DNA of 64,000 nt from Aquimarina amphilecti (GTDB lineage: Bacteria; Bacteroidota; Bacteroidia; Flavobacteriales; Flavobacteriaceae): positions 111,099 to 175,098 of the forward strand of contig NZ_FOAB01000010.1 of NCBI RefSeq assembly GCF_900109375.1, in the 5' to 3' direction. Of the stretch, positions 26,275 through 34,020 are shown one piece after another (the stretch's first letter is position 1; each line of letters begins with the position of its first letter). The notes under the pieces were generated by a model. It searched no databases, had not been told where the DNA came from, and worked only from the letters and a program-made list of their open reading frames with translations. Made by a program: the position numbers and the translations under genes.

Positions 26275-27939
26275 ATGAAAAAACCTATCATATTTGCTCT
26301 CGATGATGATCCACAAGTATTACGTGCGGTAACCAGAGATTTAAAATCGGAATATCGCAAAGAATATCGTGTAATGAGTACTGAATCTGCTAATGATGCT
26401 TTAGAGGCCTTAGAAGATTTAAAGAAAAAAAATGAGATTGTTGCATTATTTCTGGTCGATCAAAGAATGCCAGAAATGCTTGGAGTAGAATTTTTAAAAC
26501 AAGCGAAAAAACTTTTCCCAGATGCTAAGAAAGTATTATTAACCGCCTATTCAGACACAGAAGCTGCTATTAAAGCAATCAATGATGTACAGCTAGACTA
26601 TTACCTTACGAAACCATGGAATCCACCAGAAGAAAAACTATATCCAACTATAAATGACTTATTAGATACTTGGTTAGTAAACTTTCAACCAGAATTTGAT
26701 GGAATAAAAGTAATTGGTTATCAATATTCTCCAAAATCCCACGATATAAAAGATTTCCTATCAGGAAATCTATTTCCATTCCAGTGGTTAGATGTAGAAA
26801 CTAGCGACAAGGCAAAGGAAATTATTGAACTTTATCAGCTTACCGCAAAAGATCTTCCTGTGATTTCACTACAAGACGGTAGTTGTTATAAAAACCCTGA
26901 TATAATTGAACTGGCAACTGCACTTGGCTTGAATGCTCATCCAAAAGACAATTTGTATGATGTAGTAATTATTGGTGCTGGTCCATCTGGATTAGCAGCT
27001 GCAGTTTATGGAGGTTCAGAAGGCTTAAAAACATTATTAATTGAAAAACACGCGCCAGGAGGTCAGGCAGGAACTAGTTCCAGAATAGAGAACTATCTTG
27101 GGTTTCCGAATGGATTAAGTGGTCAAGAGCTCACACATCGCGCTATTACACAAGCAAAGCGATTTGGCATAGAGTTTTTATCCCCAAGAGAAGTTACTTC
27201 TATAACCGAAAAAGATGGTTACAAAAGTATATCCCTAGCCAATGGAGAATGTATTAGAACAAAAAGTGTAGTGATCACCACTGGAGTCAATTATAGAAAA
27301 CTTGAAGCACACGGCATTGAGGATTATACGGGAGCTGGTATTTATTATGGTTCATCAATGACAGAAGCACAAGCTTGCTCCGATAAAGAGGTTTATATAG
27401 TAGGAGGCGGTAATTCTGCAGGTCAATCAGCAGTTTATCTATCTAAATTTGCAAAAAACGTTTACATTACTGTACGTAAAAAAGATCTTACAACTAGTAT
27501 GTCTAGTTACCTCATCGATCAAATTGATGCAATTGATAACATCACATTATTAGGCTATACAAATGTCACAAAAGCTACTGGAGAAAACAATAGACTTACT
27601 GCCTTAGAACTTACCCACAGTAAAACCTCGGAAAGTAAATTCGTAGATGCAGATGCTTTATTTATTTTTATCGGTGCTAAACCTTATACAGACTGGATTG
27701 CATTAGATATTATCAAAAACGAACGTGGTTTTATTGAAACTGGTCGTGACTTGAATCGCTATAATAATTTCAAAAAAATCTGGAAAAAAGACCGTGAGCC
27801 CTTTTTATTGGAGACCTGTAGTCCTGGTATTTTTGCATCTGGTGATGTAAGAGCTGGCGCCATGAACAGAGTTGCATCTGCTGTTGGAGAAGGAGCCATG
27901 GCAATAAAATTTGTACACGAATATTTAGCCGAAATGTAA
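26275..27939 (+). CDS. Receiver domain fused to thioredoxin-reductase-like flavoprotein without CxxC
   Basis: The protein has 554 residues from the ATG at 26275. Residues 1-130 are a response-regulator receiver: acidic cluster Asp10-Asp12, phospho-acceptor Asp62 in LVDQRMP, Thr in LTAYSD and Lys in LTKPW. After a linker (about 130-225) that resembles a thioredoxin-like fold, the flavoprotein part has the FAD motif VIIGAGPSGLAAA, GGQAGTSSRIENY, the NADPH motif VGGGNSAGQSA and the FAD motif SGDVRAG near the end. Where thioredoxin reductases carry CATC, this protein has YYGSSMTEAQAC, so the redox-active CxxC is missing. It is catalogued in databases as a fused response regulator/thioredoxin-disulfide reductase, but disulfide chemistry is doubtful. 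Confidence 0.9.
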   Translation: MKKPIIFALDDDPQVLRAVTRDLKSEYRKEYRVMSTESANDALEALEDLKKKNEIVALFLVDQRMPEMLGVEFLKQAKKLFPDAKKVLLTAYSDTEAAIKAINDVQLDYYLTKPWNPPEEKLYPTINDLLDTWLVNFQPEFDGIKVIGYQYSPKSHDIKDFLSGNLFPFQWLDVETSDKAKEIIELYQLTAKDLPVISLQDGSCYKNPDIIELATALGLNAHPKDNLYDVVIIGAGPSGLAAAVYGGSEGLKTLLIEKHAPGGQAGTSSRIENYLGFPNGLSGQELTHRAITQAKRFGIEFLSPREVTSITEKDGYKSISLANGECIRTKSVVITTGVNYRKLEAHGIEDYTGAGIYYGSSMTEAQACSDKEVYIVGGGNSAGQSAVYLSKFAKNVYITVRKKDLTTSMSSYLIDQIDAIDNITLLGYTNVTKATGENNRLTALELTHSKTSESKFVDADALFIFIGAKPYTDWIALDIIKNERGFIETGRDLNRYNNFKKIWKKDREPFLLETCSPGIFASGDVRAGAMNRVASAVGEGAMAIKFVHEYLAEM

Positions 27940-27940
27940 T

Positions 27941-28222
27941 ATGGGATTTAAAACCAAAATTTGTGAGCATTTAGAAAATTTTGACTCACAAAACATCAAA
28001 AAAGATAATACTCATGAATGTGCTATTTGTATACAAAATGGAGATAACTGGTTACATTTAAGAACTTGTCAAGAATGCGGGATTACTTTATGCTGCGATT
28101 CTTCACCTAATAAACATGCAAGTTCACACGCAATAAAACACAAACATCACGTAATAGTTTCAGCTGAACCAAATGAAAATTGGGCCTGGTGCTATGAACA
28201 TAAATCCCTTATTCAGTTTTAA
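27941..28222 (+). CDS. UBP-type zinc-finger protein
   Basis: This 93-residue stand-alone protein matches the UBP-type zinc finger that in eukaryotes binds the C-terminus of ubiquitin. Seen: C-E-H near the start, CAIC, WLHLRTCQECG, LCCDSSPNKHASSH, HKHHVIVS and WAWCYEH. The ligand Cys and His are all present. The start is one base after the stop of the receiver-flavoprotein gene, so they are co-translated. Flavobacteria have no ubiquitin, so its target must be different, possibly a free C-terminus or the partner flavoprotein (inference). Confidence 0.9.
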   Translation: MGFKTKICEHLENFDSQNIKKDNTHECAICIQNGDNWLHLRTCQECGITLCCDSSPNKHASSHAIKHKHHVIVSAEPNENWAWCYEHKSLIQF

Positions 28223-28623
28223 AATCAGAAGTCTAATTAACGATTATCCTTTCTTCATTTTCAATATACATATCGGAATAATTAGATTTTTTATAACATA
28301 TTTTGTTCTTATTAATCATTAAATTTGTACAAAATTTCCAAATGGATATTAACTTCTATTTGTTTTAATACTATTCTAATTTACAGATAGTTGACCTTAA
28401 ACAAAATATTGATTTGTAATTTTATTAAACCAATAGCGACCAATACGATATATAGTTGAAAATAATAATATTTTCTTTTGATTTATCTAAATATTTGAAT
28501 AGAAATATTGACAATATTTAAGGAAAAAATGACCTTTTAATCTATATGTTTTTGCCCCAACTTTGTAGTACATTTGATAGTTTATCAAGCACGAAAGTTA
28601 TTTCGAGTAAAAAACATTTCATT
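28223..28623. other. AT-rich intergenic stretch with a -7 box at 28558-28565
   Basis: No gene was recognised. CAACTTTG at 28558-28565 is a -7-like box 58 bases before the ATG at 28624. It makes the in-frame ATG at 28546 (upstream of the box) an unlikely start. Confidence 0.45.
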
Positions 28624-29097
28624 ATGAAGACTTTTAGCAATTACATATCAATAATTATAACATTAATTTTCTTCACAGTTTCTTTTTCCGGTTATATGCA
28701 AGAAAAAACATATAAAACTCAATTAGAAACTATATACCTAAAAAACACCAAAGAAATAGTTTACAAAAACACTTTTAGCAATTATAATGATGATTTGATT
28801 GCTTCAAACGAAATAAAATTCAAAAAAGAAATAAAAAAATATAGGGGAAAAAAGAGTTCATTGTTTTTCACTTCCAATAAAAACAACATAGAGTTAGTTA
28901 CCGCTTCTTATCTGAAAATCATACGAAAAGCAGCAAACAGAAGTAGAAATGCGGAAGCATTTAAGGTTTTCTTGATCAACAATTTACCACAATTGTCTCA
29001 TCAGTTTACTGTCGATGACAACCTTGAAGAATTGTATTTTCTTTCTAGAAAGGATACCTTTAATGGAAGAATAGACGCCTTACCCAGTGTTCTATAA
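28624..29097 (+). CDS. Hypothetical signal-peptide protein
   Basis: This 157-residue protein begins with a basic residue and a hydrophobic segment (about residues 8-27), which could be a signal peptide or an anchor. The remainder is Lys- and Asn-rich with no recognisable domain. It precedes the DoxX-like gene by 28 bases on the same strand and is probably co-transcribed with it. I do not recognise the family, and it could be lineage-specific. Confidence 0.6.
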   Translation: MKTFSNYISIIITLIFFTVSFSGYMQEKTYKTQLETIYLKNTKEIVYKNTFSNYNDDLIASNEIKFKKEIKKYRGKKSSLFFTSNKNNIELVTASYLKIIRKAANRSRNAEAFKVFLINNLPQLSHQFTVDDNLEELYFLSRKDTFNGRIDALPSVL

Positions 29098-29125
29098 TAA
29101 CTAACGCAAACTCTAACATATCAAA

Positions 29126-29497
29126 ATGAAAAAGGCCTTACCTCTGGTATTAAGGATAATTGTCGCTATTATCCTTATACAAACCCTTAGATTTAAGTTT
29201 ACTGGACATCCTGATAGTGTCTATATTTTTTCTAAAGTTGGTTTAGAACCGTACGGAAGAATCGCTACTGGAATTGTTGAACTAATCGCAGGGGTTTTAA
29301 TACTAATTCCTAAAACAGTTTGGATAGGTGCTACTATAACTCTAGGTGTTATTGGTGGTGCTATTTTTATGCACGTTACAAAACTTGGAATTGAAATCAA
29401 CAATGATGGAGGTGTTCTTTTTACAACTGCGTTGCTAACATTTATTCTTAGTGGTGTCATACTATGGATAAAACGGAAAGAAGTAAAATTCTTTTAG
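29126..29497 (+). CDS. DoxX-like small membrane protein
   Basis: This 123-residue protein has four hydrophobic helices (about residues 6-22, 47-64, 67-85 and 97-115) and the DoxX-type loop RFKFTGHPDSVYIFSKVG followed by EPYGRIATGIVELIAG. DoxX relatives are linked to quinone-dependent redox or to small stress membranes; the precise role is unknown. It is followed by a terminator and then by the genes with the 21-bp-period operators, suggesting a shared stress theme. Confidence 0.82.
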   Translation: MKKALPLVLRIIVAIILIQTLRFKFTGHPDSVYIFSKVGLEPYGRIATGIVELIAGVLILIPKTVWIGATITLGVIGGAIFMHVTKLGIEINNDGGVLFTTALLTFILSGVILWIKRKEVKFF

Positions 29498-29522
29498 AAT
29501 AAAAACATACAATATTATACTA

Positions 29523-29551
29523 AAAAAACCTCCTTACCGGGAGGTTTTTTT
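29523..29551 (+). terminator. Terminator of the DoxX-like gene
   Basis: The arms AAAAAACCTCC and GGAGGTTTTTT enclose a 6-base loop and end in a T-run. The operator at 29556 begins immediately after it. Confidence 0.85.
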
Positions 29552-29555
29552 ATTT

Positions 29556-29585
29556 AGGGAAAAATCGACAACTAGTAGGGAAAAA
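29556..29585 (+). promoter_or_regulatory. Operator copy 1: direct repeat with a 21-bp period
   Basis: GGGAAAAA occurs twice, at 29557 and 29578, exactly 21 bases apart (two helical turns). The spacer contains CGACAACTAGT. The -7 box CATCTTTG starts at 29615, 37 bases after the second repeat. This suits a dimer that binds one face of the DNA, as for LytTR regulators. The same arrangement recurs at 29815. Confidence 0.7.
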
Positions 29586-29614
29586 CAAACATTCTAAGAG
29601 CTTCTTTATTACTT

Positions 29615-29622
29615 CATCTTTG
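29615..29622 (+). promoter_or_regulatory. -7 box of the 53-residue gene
   Basis: CATCTTTG is positioned 37 bases after operator repeat 2, the same spacing as for the second copy. It lies 27 bases before the ATG at 29650. Confidence 0.6.
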
Positions 29623-29649
29623 TACTGTTAATTTAAAACAATATAAAAA

Positions 29650-29811
29650 ATGATAGTTAATAATAAATCCATATTTAATTTAATAGAGATTTTCCGTCAA
29701 GGGAAAAGAAAAATTGTAAACACTCTAAATGCGAAAGCACATTGTGATCAAAGAAGTCATCACGATTTTTATTGTGATGTAGAAAGACCCTTTATAAGCA
29801 CTCAAAAATAG
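29650..29811 (+). CDS. Small His/Cys-rich protein (53 residues)
   Basis: The frame runs from ATG at 29650 to TAG. It encodes a basic N-terminal half (RQGKRKIVNTLNAK) and a His/Cys segment HCDQRSHHDFYCDVE, which could bind a metal ion. It lies under the first of two copies of a GGGAAAAA-period operator and -7 box, which is the main support for its being a gene. I do not recognise the family. A non-coding RNA role for the transcript cannot be excluded. Confidence 0.62.
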   Translation: MIVNNKSIFNLIEIFRQGKRKIVNTLNAKAHCDQRSHHDFYCDVERPFISTQK

Positions 29812-29814
29812 AGT

Positions 29815-29845
29815 AAGGGAAAAATTGACAAGTAGTTGGGAAAAA
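29815..29845 (+). promoter_or_regulatory. Operator copy 2: direct repeat with a 21-bp period
   Basis: GGGAAAAA at 29817 and 29838, again 21 bases apart, with a spacer similar to copy 1 (TGACAAGTAGT). It precedes the carboxymuconolactone-decarboxylase-like gene, and the -7 box is again 37 bases from the second repeat. Confidence 0.7.
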
Positions 29846-29874
29846 CTACCATTTCAAAGTCCTCAATCTCGCAG

Positions 29875-29882
29875 CATCTTTG
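29875..29882 (+). promoter_or_regulatory. -7 box of the carboxymuconolactone-decarboxylase-like gene
   Basis: CATCTTTG, in the same context as at 29615 (both followed by G or T and then CATTGT or ACTGT). It gives a 5' leader of about 75 bases to the ATG at 29965. Confidence 0.6.
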
Positions 29883-29964
29883 CATTGTCAAGTTAAAAGA
29901 CTATTTAAAAACAAAATATAAACTCATTCTGAAATAACTTCAGAATACTAAAAAAAATAAAATC

Positions 29965-30513
29965 ATGGCAACATTTAATGTACCAACAAGAGAAGAAGTA
30001 AATACTACAAATCAAGGAATTTTTGACAACCTTAATAGCGCACTAGGTTTTGTTCCTAACTTATATGCAACATACGCTCATAGTGAAACTGCATTGGAAA
30101 ATTATTTAAACCTTTCTAATGCAAAAACATCATTAAAAGCGAAAGAAAAAGAAGTTGTTAACCTTGCAGTTAGCCAAGTAAACAACTGTACTTACTGTTT
30201 ATCAGCTCATACCGCAATTGGAAAAATGAACGGATTTACTGATGAGCAAATATTAGAGTTAAGAGCAGGACATGCTTCTTTTGATAACAAATTAGATGCA
30301 TTAGCAAAACTTGCTAAGAATATTACTGAAAATAGAGGACGTACAGACCAAGATGTGGTAGATAATTTCTTAGCTGCAGGATACGACAAAGGAAACTTAG
30401 TAGACACTATTGTATTAGTAGGAGATAAAACTATTTCTAACTACATCCATAGCACCACTCAAGTTCCAGTTGATTTCCCAGTAGCAGAACCTTTGGAAAC
30501 TGCGACAGTATAA
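29965..30513 (+). CDS. Carboxymuconolactone decarboxylase/AhpD-family protein
   Basis: This 182-residue alkylhydroperoxidase-type protein belongs to the AhpD fold. The redox motif CTYC followed by LSAHTAIGKMNGF (Cys-x2-Cys-x3-His) is present near residue 75, so it can be a thiol peroxidase or a reductant of one. It is cytoplasmic. The strong operator upstream and the neighbouring DoxX-like and cupredoxin-like genes fit an oxidative or nitrosative stress set (inference). A terminator follows. Confidence 0.9.
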   Translation: MATFNVPTREEVNTTNQGIFDNLNSALGFVPNLYATYAHSETALENYLNLSNAKTSLKAKEKEVVNLAVSQVNNCTYCLSAHTAIGKMNGFTDEQILELRAGHASFDNKLDALAKLAKNITENRGRTDQDVVDNFLAAGYDKGNLVDTIVLVGDKTISNYIHSTTQVPVDFPVAEPLETATV

Positions 30514-30544
30514 ATCATCAACCACCAATAAATATATTTAAAGA

Positions 30545-30590
30545 TTCTGAGGAAAAATAATGACTACAAAGACATCTTTTTTCCTCAGAA
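30545..30590 (+). terminator. Terminator after the AhpD-like gene
   Basis: The 13-bp arms TTCTGAGGAAAAA and TTTTTCCTCAGAA enclose a 20-base loop. The outer stem ends in A, so the T-run lies within the descending arm; termination may be partial. Confidence 0.55.
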
Positions 30591-30633
30591 AAATCAAAAA
30601 TAATTTCAACAATAATCATAAACATTAAAAATC

Positions 30634-31002
30634 ATGAAAAAGTTAATCACATTATTCACATTTATTTTCGCAATTACACTAAGTACATCTGCTCAGGAAG
30701 TTAAAACAGTTTCTTTAGAGCAAACAAAAGGAGAGTTCACTCAGAAACAAATTACATTATCAGAAGGTAGTTATGTTTTTAATATATCTAATAATAATTC
30801 TGGAACAGATGTTGGTTTTGTACTAGTACCAGCTGGTAAGGATGCTTCAGATCCTAAAAATCATATCCAGGAAGCTTATGTAACAAAAGTAGTTGCCGAA
30901 GGTAAAACAGAAAATTCTAAGACAGTAACATTACAAAAAGGAGAGTATAATTATTTCTGCCCTCTAAATAAGACTCCACAATACAAATTGATTGTAAAGT
31001 AG
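30634..31002 (+). CDS. Secreted cupredoxin-like protein
   Basis: This 122-residue protein has a signal peptide (LITLFTFIFAITLSTSAQ) and a short beta-sandwich domain. EGSYVFNISNNNSGTDVGF leads the domain, and the C-terminal YNYFCPLNKTPQYKLIV resembles the copper loop of plastocyanin-type proteins. A Cys is present and a His equivalent is not obvious, so copper binding is uncertain. It is likely periplasmic and follows the AhpD-like gene, perhaps in the same regulon. Confidence 0.72.
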   Translation: MKKLITLFTFIFAITLSTSAQEVKTVSLEQTKGEFTQKQITLSEGSYVFNISNNNSGTDVGFVLVPAGKDASDPKNHIQEAYVTKVVAEGKTENSKTVTLQKGEYNYFCPLNKTPQYKLIVK

Positions 31003-31021
31003 TCATCCAAAAAATAGTTTA

Positions 31022-31049
31022 AAAAAGCTTCCGTAACTGGAAGCTTTTT
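31022..31049 (+). terminator. Terminator of the cupredoxin-like gene
   Basis: Perfect 11-bp arms (AAAAAGCTTCC and GGAAGCTTTTT) enclose a 6-base loop, 20 bases after the stop codon. Confidence 0.85.
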
Positions 31050-31131
31050 ATGTTTTATAAATACCTAAAACCGTGTTAATTCAATTCATCACGGTTTTTG
31101 TTTTTTTATTTTAGCCAAAAAATCTCTCAAA

Positions 31132-31839
31132 ATGAAAAATGTAATTGGCATATTCCTATTTTCTATATTAGTTTTTGCTTGTAAACAAGAGTCCAAAAAA
31201 CAATATGAGTATGAAGATGATGTAGAAAAAACTGAAACAATTCAGAATAAAATACCAACTACAGCTGAAGCAATTGCTAATGCCAATGGTTTTGAAAATT
31301 GGAAAAAAGTGAAAGAAATAAAATTCACTTTCAATGTAGATCGTGATAGTAGTCATTATGAGCGCTCTTGGACCTGGAAGCCTAAAAAAAACGAAATTAT
31401 CTTAACCACTGCTGAAGATACTATTGCCTATAACAGAGCTAACATAGATAGTACTGCATTAAAAGCGGATCAAGGTTTTATTAATGACAAATATTGGTTA
31501 TTAGCTCCATTCAATTTAGTGTGGGATCAAAATAGTTTTACATCAGAACACCAGCTTAAAGCAATTGCTCCAATAAGCTCCAAAGAAATGCAAAAGTTAA
31601 CTATAGTTTACAAAAACGAAGGTGGGTATACTCCGGGTGATGCATATGATTTTTATTTCGAAGGTGATTTTAAAGTAAAGGAATGGGTATTTCGTGAAAA
31701 GAATAAAAAAGAACCTTCATTAATTACAACCTGGGAAGATTATAACGATTTCAACGGAATCAAAATTGCAAAAACACATAATAAAAATGAAGGTAATTGG
31801 AAACTTCATTTTACGGACATTGAGGTTGTAACTGAATAA
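31132..31839 (+). CDS. Hypothetical lipoprotein
   Basis: This 235-residue protein has a lipoprotein signal (FSILVFAC, Cys17) followed by a charged linker. The body shows ANGFENWKKVKEIKFTFNVDR and EGDFKVKEWVFREKNKKEPSL, with a beta-rich appearance. Flavobacterial proteins of this shape are common and uncharacterised. It converges with the MFS gene; the gap is 26 bases. Confidence 0.72.
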   Translation: MKNVIGIFLFSILVFACKQESKKQYEYEDDVEKTETIQNKIPTTAEAIANANGFENWKKVKEIKFTFNVDRDSSHYERSWTWKPKKNEIILTTAEDTIAYNRANIDSTALKADQGFINDKYWLLAPFNLVWDQNSFTSEHQLKAIAPISSKEMQKLTIVYKNEGGYTPGDAYDFYFEGDFKVKEWVFREKNKKEPSLITTWEDYNDFNGIKIAKTHNKNEGNWKLHFTDIEVVTE

Positions 31840-31865
31840 TCTTAAAATCACTCTTTATTTAGTAA

Positions 31866-33047
31866 CTATTTAATCACTCGTTTTGAAATAAGCAGTGTAA
31901 CAGTTAGCGCAATTATTGTTGCGATTAACAACGCTATAAAACTTAGTTTTAAACTTCCAATTTTAGATAAAAATCCTAAAAAAGGAGGACTAATTAAAAA
32001 ACCAAGGTAACCAAATCCAGCTACGAAAGAAATTCCTTTTGCAGAAGAAACTCCTTTGACTTTTCCTGCTAATCTAAATAATTCAGGAATAATAACGGAG
32101 AAACCTAAGCCTACTAATCCAAATCCAATTATCGTTAGATTTAATGAAACACTTAATACTGCTAAAAACCCAAATGCGCTAACTAAAGATCCTCCAATAA
32201 TTATCGCAAACGATCCAAAATGTTTACTAACCGCGTCACCAAAAAAACGTCCTAATGTCATCATTAAGGAAAAAGCAACAAAACCAAATCCAGAAATTTT
32301 TTCTGAAGATATTTTTACCACATCCTGTATATAAAGCTTGCTCCAATGTTCTATTGCTCCTTCACTACCCATAACCAAAAATGCAATAATAGTAAGTCCT
32401 AAAAGAGGTTTGATAAGCTGTAAATCAAAACTTTTTTCAGAACGTTCTTCTTCTTTTCCTTTAATAGTTAAATATTGCTTACATACTATAGAATTAGTAA
32501 TGATTACAAATACAGCAGCACATAACATATGCATCAATGGAATCTCAAAATATGTGATCAGAAAACCACCTATACCAGCACCAATGACTCCTCCTAAACT
32601 AAAAAAACCATGGGAAGCCGACATAATATGTACATTATCTTCTTGTTCAATTTCGGATACCAATGCATTCATAGCAATATCTGTTAAACAAGCAAATAAT
32701 CCAACCACAAACAAAACAACACAAAGTAATGTATAACTCGAGGCTGCAATTGGCATTAGAAATAATATAGAGAAAATCGTGATTCCGGTAATCGTAGTTT
32801 TTCCAACGCCAAGTTTTCTAATAATTAAAGAGGAAATAGGAATCATTGTTAACGTACCTAAAGCAAAACAAAATAGAGCTATTCCTAATTGTGCATCATC
32901 AATTAATAGCTTTGTTCTAATTCTAGGTATATATAATACCCAAGTGCCTGTCATTATATTAAGTGAAGCAAAGACCCAAGCTGGTCCAAAATATCTTAGT
33001 TTAGTAAGAATAAGGTATAAAGAATTCAATTCGTGATATTTAAACAA
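31866..33047 (-). CDS. Major facilitator superfamily transporter
   Basis: This roughly 393-residue inner-membrane transporter has about twelve hydrophobic helices and the typical loop R-K-x-G-V-G-K-T between helices 2 and 3. The first helix begins at about FGPAWVFASLNIMTG. No ATG lies before it: the frame opens with TTG at 33047 (or TTG at 33029), so the exact start is uncertain. The substrate is unknown, although its neighbour is an AraC regulator. It is divergent from the AraC gene with a 119-base gap. Confidence 0.86.
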   Translation of the reverse strand: MFKYHELNSLYLILTKLRYFGPAWVFASLNIMTGTWVLYIPRIRTKLLIDDAQLGIALFCFALGTLTMIPISSLIIRKLGVGKTTITGITIFSILFLMPIAASSYTLLCVVLFVVGLFACLTDIAMNALVSEIEQEDNVHIMSASHGFFSLGGVIGAGIGGFLITYFEIPLMHMLCAAVFVIITNSIVCKQYLTIKGKEEERSEKSFDLQLIKPLLGLTIIAFLVMGSEGAIEHWSKLYIQDVVKISSEKISGFGFVAFSLMMTLGRFFGDAVSKHFGSFAIIIGGSLVSAFGFLAVLSVSLNLTIIGFGLVGLGFSVIIPELFRLAGKVKGVSSAKGISFVAGFGYLGFLISPPFLGFLSKIGSLKLSFIALLIATIIALTVTLLISKRVIK

Positions 33048-33166
33048 TTAATTTCCTATCAAAATTAACTACAAAAAAAAGCTTTAGATAACACAAAATA
33101 TTCTATCACTATATCGATTTATTCTAAAAATAACCTATTAATACATAAAAATGATAATTTTGTTAT

Positions 33167-34015
33167 ATGAAACCTTCGTATGAGCAAATTTATCTAGAAC
33201 AATCCAAATCATTAAAAATAGAAAGTTATACCAAAGACTCTCTTTGTCATGAAATAAATTGGCATTTACATCCTGAATATGAAATCGTTTTTATTAAAAA
33301 TGGAAATGGTATTATTCAGGTAGAATCGCATCTTCAAAATTATACAGATGGATTACTTATTTTTCTGAGTCCAAATATGCCTCACATGCCCTTTGGTAAT
33401 AAGGATCTAAAAGATAATGTAGAAGTAGTAATACAGTTTAATGAAAGTTTTATTAAAGAAAAGTTATATCATTTTCCGGAATTCTCCGGAATTCTAAACT
33501 TTATTAGAAAGTTACCTAAAGGCTGTATTTTTTCTAAAGATATCAAAGAGGAATTATCAGAATATTTTTTAAGACTATCTGATCAAAATAATACTGAAAA
33601 ATTATTAAACTTTATTGGCATTCTATACCGTCTTTCTATTTCCGAAAATTATAGATCAATTATAAAATCAAATCGTCTAGAAATTGACAAAACTTCATTA
33701 CCAAGAATATCAAAAGTTTTTGAATATGTAAATAAAAATTACGCTAGGAAGATTAAGTCAGAGACTATAGCTAAAGAATTAGGGTTGACTACAAATTCAT
33801 TTTGTAGAATGTTTAAATCATCTACCGGTAAAAATTTTATTAGTTTTTTAAATGAATTTAGAATCAAAAAATCTCAAGAACTTTTTGACAACAGTAATAT
33901 GTCTATTTCAGAAGTACTCTATCAATGTGGATTTAATGATCCTTCTTATTTCTGCAAACTATTTAAAAAACAAACCGGAATCTCGCCTTCATCTTATATT
34001 AAGGGATTAAAGTGA
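33167..34015 (+). CDS. AraC-family regulator with N-terminal cupin sensor
   Basis: This 282-residue regulator has an N-terminal cupin-type ligand domain (residues about 20-130; EINWHLHPEYEIVFIKNG and SPNMPHMPFG). The C-terminal AraC domain (about 180-280) has two helix-turn-helix units (IAKELGLTTNSFCRMFKSSTG and VLYQCGFNDPSYFCKLFKKQTG). Such proteins respond to small ligands. The neighbours are an MFS transporter (divergent) and kynU (convergent), either of which may be its target (inference). Confidence 0.9.
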   Translation: MKPSYEQIYLEQSKSLKIESYTKDSLCHEINWHLHPEYEIVFIKNGNGIIQVESHLQNYTDGLLIFLSPNMPHMPFGNKDLKDNVEVVIQFNESFIKEKLYHFPEFSGILNFIRKLPKGCIFSKDIKEELSEYFLRLSDQNNTEKLLNFIGILYRLSISENYRSIIKSNRLEIDKTSLPRISKVFEYVNKNYARKIKSETIAKELGLTTNSFCRMFKSSTGKNFISFLNEFRIKKSQELFDNSNMSISEVLYQCGFNDPSYFCKLFKKQTGISPSSYIKGLK

Positions 34016-34020
34016 ACATA

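Noticed and set aside
26275..27939. Naming the receiver-flavoprotein fusion a thioredoxin reductase
   Set aside because: The CxxC active site is absent, so only the fold can be claimed.
28546..28623. A 26-residue extension of the hypothetical protein before the DoxX-like gene
   Set aside because: The -7 box at 28558-28565 lies inside the extension, so the ATG at 28624 is the better start.
32056..33036. Several plus-strand frames of 85-132 residues
   Set aside because: They lie antisense to the MFS transporter gene, whose sequence is strongly coding, and have no protein character.
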